NCBI GenBank assembly: GCA_002189035.1
Contig: NEEC01000010.1
Coordinates: 3,224,001-3,288,000, forward strand
From: Utricularia gibba
Lineage: Eukaryota > Streptophyta > Magnoliopsida > Lamiales > Lentibulariaceae
DNA length: 64,000 bases
Reading direction: 5' to 3'
A program made the translations under genes and the position numbers. This document shows, piece after piece, positions 60,570 to 64,000 of the stretch. Under the pieces are notes generated by a model that had not been told where the DNA came from, did no database searches, and worked only from the letters and a program-made list of their open reading frames with translations. Within the stretch, counting starts at the first letter, position 1. Each line of letters opens with the position of its first letter.

Positions 60570-60659
60570 ATGGATTCCGAGGCCACCGATTTTGGGTTTC
60601 GTTTGCTGAAGAAACTCCGGCTTTGTCGGGTAGAAAGAGTCACAGATTTACCGCAGTAA
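60570..60659 (+). CDS. Candidate upstream ORF (29 aa) in the dihydrofolate synthetase leader
   Basis: A short frame from ATG 60570 to TAA 60657-60659 reads MDSEATDFGFRLLKKLRLCR and nine more residues. Context AAAATGG is favourable for initiation. It ends 22 bp before the first in-frame ATG of the main ORF (60682), so it could damp translation or favour re-initiation at a downstream Met. Whether the transcript begins upstream of 60570 is unknown. Confidence 0.35.
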   Translation: MDSEATDFGFRLLKKLRLCRVERVTDLPQ

Positions 60660-60681
60660 ATTCTGTGTCAAGGTAATACGA

Positions 60682-63477
60682 ATGAATCGACTTTGTGAAA
60701 TTAGTGTGTGTTTTCTCGTAAATCGTATAATTTTAAATCGGTTCAGTTTTAGTATCTTATTCATGAGGAAACTGCTGACTGCGGCAACTCCGGCTGGCTC
60801 ACTAATGGCAGTGAGGTTGATTTTCACGAAGAAGGGGCCTCTTCTTGGCGGATTAATTTCAGGGAGATTTGGAGCATTCTGCGGACTCTCGCCTCTGAGG
60901 AGATGCATAATGGCTGCTTCAACCTCCTCTGCTGCTGCTTCTGACAGCCAGGACCTCAGTGAATTTACACAGTTCATGGACAAACTCAAAAATTACGAGA
61001 AAATTGGGGTTCCTAAGGGCGCGGGTACTGATTCGGATTCTGGTTTTGATCTCGGTAGGATGAGGAGAATGTTGCGAAATCTGGGGAATCCTCAAGTCCA
61101 GTTCAAGGTGTATGCTTTATCTGCTGTTGATGATCTCCATGTGGGGATTCGTTTTTTCTTCTTATCAAAGGGGAACTGTTGGACAATTTTCCTAGAAAAA
61201 TCAGTCCACATGCACCAAGTTCTGTTCTTTTTTTTCTTTCCTAAGAATGATTTTTTTTCCCTAAACTAATTTAATTCCGAGTTTTGAGCCCTAATGACTG
61301 AAAGTTGATTTCAGTCTATACATATTGCAGGTACCAAAGGTAAGGGATCCACCGCTGCATTTCTTTCAAGCATTTTGCGAGCAGAAGGATACTCTGTTGG
61401 TTGCTATACAAGGTATGTTTGTCATTTTTTCCTTGCGTACCATTAATGTAGCTTGGTTCTGAGGCTGAAATCATAAAAAATAAACACAGTCCACATGTAC
61501 GGACTATCCGAGAGCGTATGGCATTAGGAAGAAGTGGAGAACCGGTGTCCGCAAAGACACTGGGATCTCATTTTTCTAAAATCAAGAGAGAGATTGAAAT
61601 TTCATTGGAGCATGAAGGTTGGAATCTTACTCACTTTGAGGTAAATTTGATGAGAATCAGAGGCAGTAATGTTCTTTAAAGCAGCATTTTTAGCTTGCTT
61701 CTGTACTGTTTACTGTTTTATCGAATAGGTGTTGACTGCTCTGGCGTTCAGCCTATTTGCACAAGAGAATGTTGACTTTGGAGTCATTGAGGTAAATCTT
61801 TCTTTTATAGTCTTCATCATTTTAGCATTAGGTGCAATTATCTATTACATACTGTTGTTTGTGCATCCACCAATGACTGGTACTGTCATCTTTAACCGTT
61901 GTATGTATTCCTCTCTGGGCTGAAGGCTGGATTGGGTGGAGCTCGGGATGCAACAAATGTCTTAAGCAGTGATGATCTGGTAGCATCAATCATTACAAAT
62001 GTAGGTGCAGAGCATCTAGCTGCACTTGGAGGCTCTTTGCACAGCATAGCAGTGGCTAAATCTGGCATAATTAAAGAGGGGCGCCCAGTTTGGTGGTTCT
62101 TCATTCACTATGAGCAGCATGTGCTATTCATACAATGGGAATCATGATGTTTGCTAAATTTTGCAGGTGGTTTTGGGTGGACCATTTCCTACAGACATAG
62201 AGCATATCATCCATCAAAAGGCACTTTCTTTGAATTCTCCTGTCGTATCAGTTTCTGGTCCTGGAAATAGAAGTGCTTTAAAAGGTTTTTCTGGGCCATG
62301 TGATGATCCCCGCCAGTTATGTGATATCCTGTTGCAGATTGAGAGAGACCTTCATTTGGTAATAATCCAAATTGATAGGGTTTCCTCTGTTTCCTTTTCT
62401 TGTATTGTCATGCCAATGCTTTTGATTCTTATTGCTACTTCATTTTCCATCGTGATGTCTAGTTCATAGAGTTGTTTGATGTACCAATCCGCTTGCTGGG
62501 AGTCCACCAGCTCCAAAATGCTGCAACTGCTACTTGTGCTGCTCTTTGCCTTCGTGAGCAAGGTACAAAGAAAAATCTTTCAGCTAGGACTCCATTTTGT
62601 CGAAGCTTGGCAATACTTTCTGAAAACTTCCAGTTTGAAGGACATCTAATACTGTATTTTCTGATAACGATATATCAGGATGGGCATTATCAGATGCATC
62701 CATTCGTGCTGGTCTCGAAAACGCATATTTGCTTGGCAGAAATCAAATTTTGACATCAGAGGAAGTTGAGATGCTTGGACTCGTAGGATCTACAATACTG
62801 CTTGATGGAGGTAATATATGTATATATATAAGGCTGCGAGGCAGTGGATTTCTCACAGAGATAGTAATTCTTTCTTTACTTTCCACCTGCATTTCCAGCA
62901 CATACCAAAGAGTCTGCCGAAGCACTGAGGAACCTGATCCAGTTGGTTTTCCCAGAATCAAGGTTGGTTCTTGTGGTTTCTATGGCTGACGACAAAGATC
63001 ACCTTGGCTTTGCCAATGCCCTGCTTCGAGGTCAAGCATCTCTCTTAAAACATTTAACATCCAATTCATATATGTTCCTAGTGAGAGAGATTCAATGAGA
63101 TGCCCTGTCTAAATTCTCCCTCAGTTGGACGCTTGGACGCTGTCTTTTCCACAGAGGTGCAAATCGCAGGCAGCAGTTCCCGCTCTACACCATCATCGAA
63201 GTTAAAAGATTCTTGGATACGAGCATGTCGAGACGCTGGTGCAAACGTCTACGAGCATAGAAGCAAAAGCTACCAGGGAGTCCCACTAGACAATCAGCAG
63301 TGCGTGCAGGAGGCCAAAATGGATGGGAAATCCATTTTGTTGTCTCGGGGTCCCTTGCTCTACTCAATCCGATGTGGGGCTGCTGTCCTTGCCGCCACAT
63401 CCGGTAAGCACCAGCGTGTGGTTGTGGTCACAGGGTCATTACATATTGTCTCAGCCGTTTTAGGCCTCCTTGAGTGA
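60682..63477 (+). CDS. Dihydrofolate synthetase, mitochondrial-type (FolC family)
   Basis: ATP-dependent ligase joining dihydropteroate and glutamate, the last step to dihydrofolate in plant mitochondria (Arabidopsis DHFS/GLA1). About ten exons. The N-terminus is basic and hydrophobic, suited to a transit peptide. In-frame Mets at 60682, 60763, 60808 and 60909 leave the true start open; I use the longest. Core motifs: [20 protein letters not shown], the P-loop [38 protein letters not shown], and [20 protein letters not shown]. Next come [58 protein letters not shown] and [14 protein letters not shown]. The C-terminus has [20 protein letters not shown] and [19 protein letters not shown]. The KGAGTDS and [10 protein letters not shown] wording resembles DHFS rather than FPGS. 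Intact as read. Confidence 0.9.
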
Positions 63478-63727
63478 TAGCTTCTGGAGTCCCCTGAAGT
63501 GGATACACAAGTTGCAATACCATGGAGAAAGCACCATTTTTTCTACTTGTGTCCACTCCCTTTGCAGATGCAAAGGACCAACAATGTACTTATCGCTTAT
63601 TTTTTTACAGTTGTAAACCATATTTGAAGTTCAGCATCTTTACAGGTGAATTATGAGCAAGTTACAACAATGTTCGTATGATGTAAAATCCTCTTACTCC
63701 AACAGGAGAACGAACACAAAACTGACC

Positions 63728-63954
63728 TCAGGATCTGCATCCTAAGTTTGCTCGTCCTTCTTCATTAACAGTCTTGTTCACACACAGTTTTTGGATGTCG
63801 ACATAACCGATTATTGTGTCCTCAAAGTCTGCATCCTCGAGTTGTGCACCTTCGAATGTGGAACCTGAGAGGACAGTGTTCTTAAAAATAGCTCCTTTCA
63901 GATTGGCCTTGGCGAAATCCACACGGTCTAAGACAGCATTCGAGAAGTCTGTGC
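63728..63954 (-). CDS. Pentapeptide-repeat thylakoid-lumen protein, last exon only (partial)
   Basis: Only the final coding exon is inside the window. An AG acceptor on the minus strand at 63955-63956 precedes it, and the rest lies to the right of the window. The exon encodes pentapeptide repeats (FSNAVLDRVDFAKANLKGAI, then FKNTVLSGSTFEGAQLEDAD) and a conserved tail (DTIIGYVDIQKLCVNKTVNE, GRANLGC). This tail resembles chloroplast thylakoid-lumen proteins of the 15-17 kDa group (e.g. TL17). These form a right-handed quadrilateral beta-helix of unknown function. An apparent ATG at 63970 belongs to the intron. Confidence 0.8.
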
Positions 63955-64000
63955 CTGCATGGAGCACCAATATTCTTCAGGCCCGCCAACACAAATGCAA

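Noticed and set aside
1-64000. CRISPR array, prophage, bacterial operon or other prokaryotic system
   Set aside because: No regularly spaced repeats or prokaryotic gene layout; genes are spliced plant nuclear genes.

Overview
This window is nuclear DNA from a flowering plant. The evidence is intron-rich genes with GT-AG junctions, plant-only families (GASA peptide, ALMT, PATRONUS-type securin, phytocyanin, HPAT, plant SnRK1 beta subunit), a chloroplast enzyme subunit encoded with a leader, and promoter words typical of plants (TGGGCY site II, telo-box, G-box). I cannot name the species. About 22 protein genes sit in 64 kb. No CRISPR array, bacterial operon, rRNA or convincing tRNA is visible. 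No autonomous transposon coding sequence was recognised.

Layout. 0.4-5.7 kb: cathepsin B (-), a PATRONUS-like securin (+), a GASA/snakin peptide (-). 6.7-17.8 kb: magnesium chelatase subunit D (+), a BEE/HBI-type bHLH factor (+), an AT-rich stretch with a ~115-bp tandem repeat, and a CCR/phenylacetaldehyde-reductase-like SDR gene (+) with an apparent frameshift and a GC-AG intron. 18.3-26.1 kb: a small membrane protein (-, probably frameshifted in this sequence), hydroxyproline O-arabinosyltransferase (+), cactin (-). 27.1-40.4 kb: the large proteasome adaptor ECM29 (-), then LTV1 (+) across a short divergent promoter. 40.8-49.8 kb: an early nodulin-like phytocyanin (-), a SnRK1 beta subunit (-), 4-coumarate:CoA ligase (+), a DUF1218 membrane protein (-). 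50.7-64 kb: ribosomal protein eL13 (+), ALMT channel (+), CCDC174 homologue (-), TMEM120/TMPIT homologue (+), ZUP1-type C78 peptidase (-), dihydrofolate synthetase (+), and the last exon of a thylakoid-lumen pentapeptide-repeat protein (-).

The genes mostly form unrelated housekeeping pairs. Divergent neighbours share short spacers, several rich in TGGGCY/GGCCCA words, and convergent neighbours end within 250-360 bp of each other. A loose phenylpropanoid/cell-wall theme exists (CCR-like, HPAT, phytocyanin, 4CL, DUF1218), but nothing shows these genes act as a cluster. I did not find a new multi-gene system. The items most worth checking are the two probable single-base deletions, the GC-AG intron, the 20-bp double G-box palindrome, the altered DEN-box in the securin, and a 29-codon upstream ORF before dihydrofolate synthetase. 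Exon limits were set by eye and may be off by a few bases where I say 'about'.
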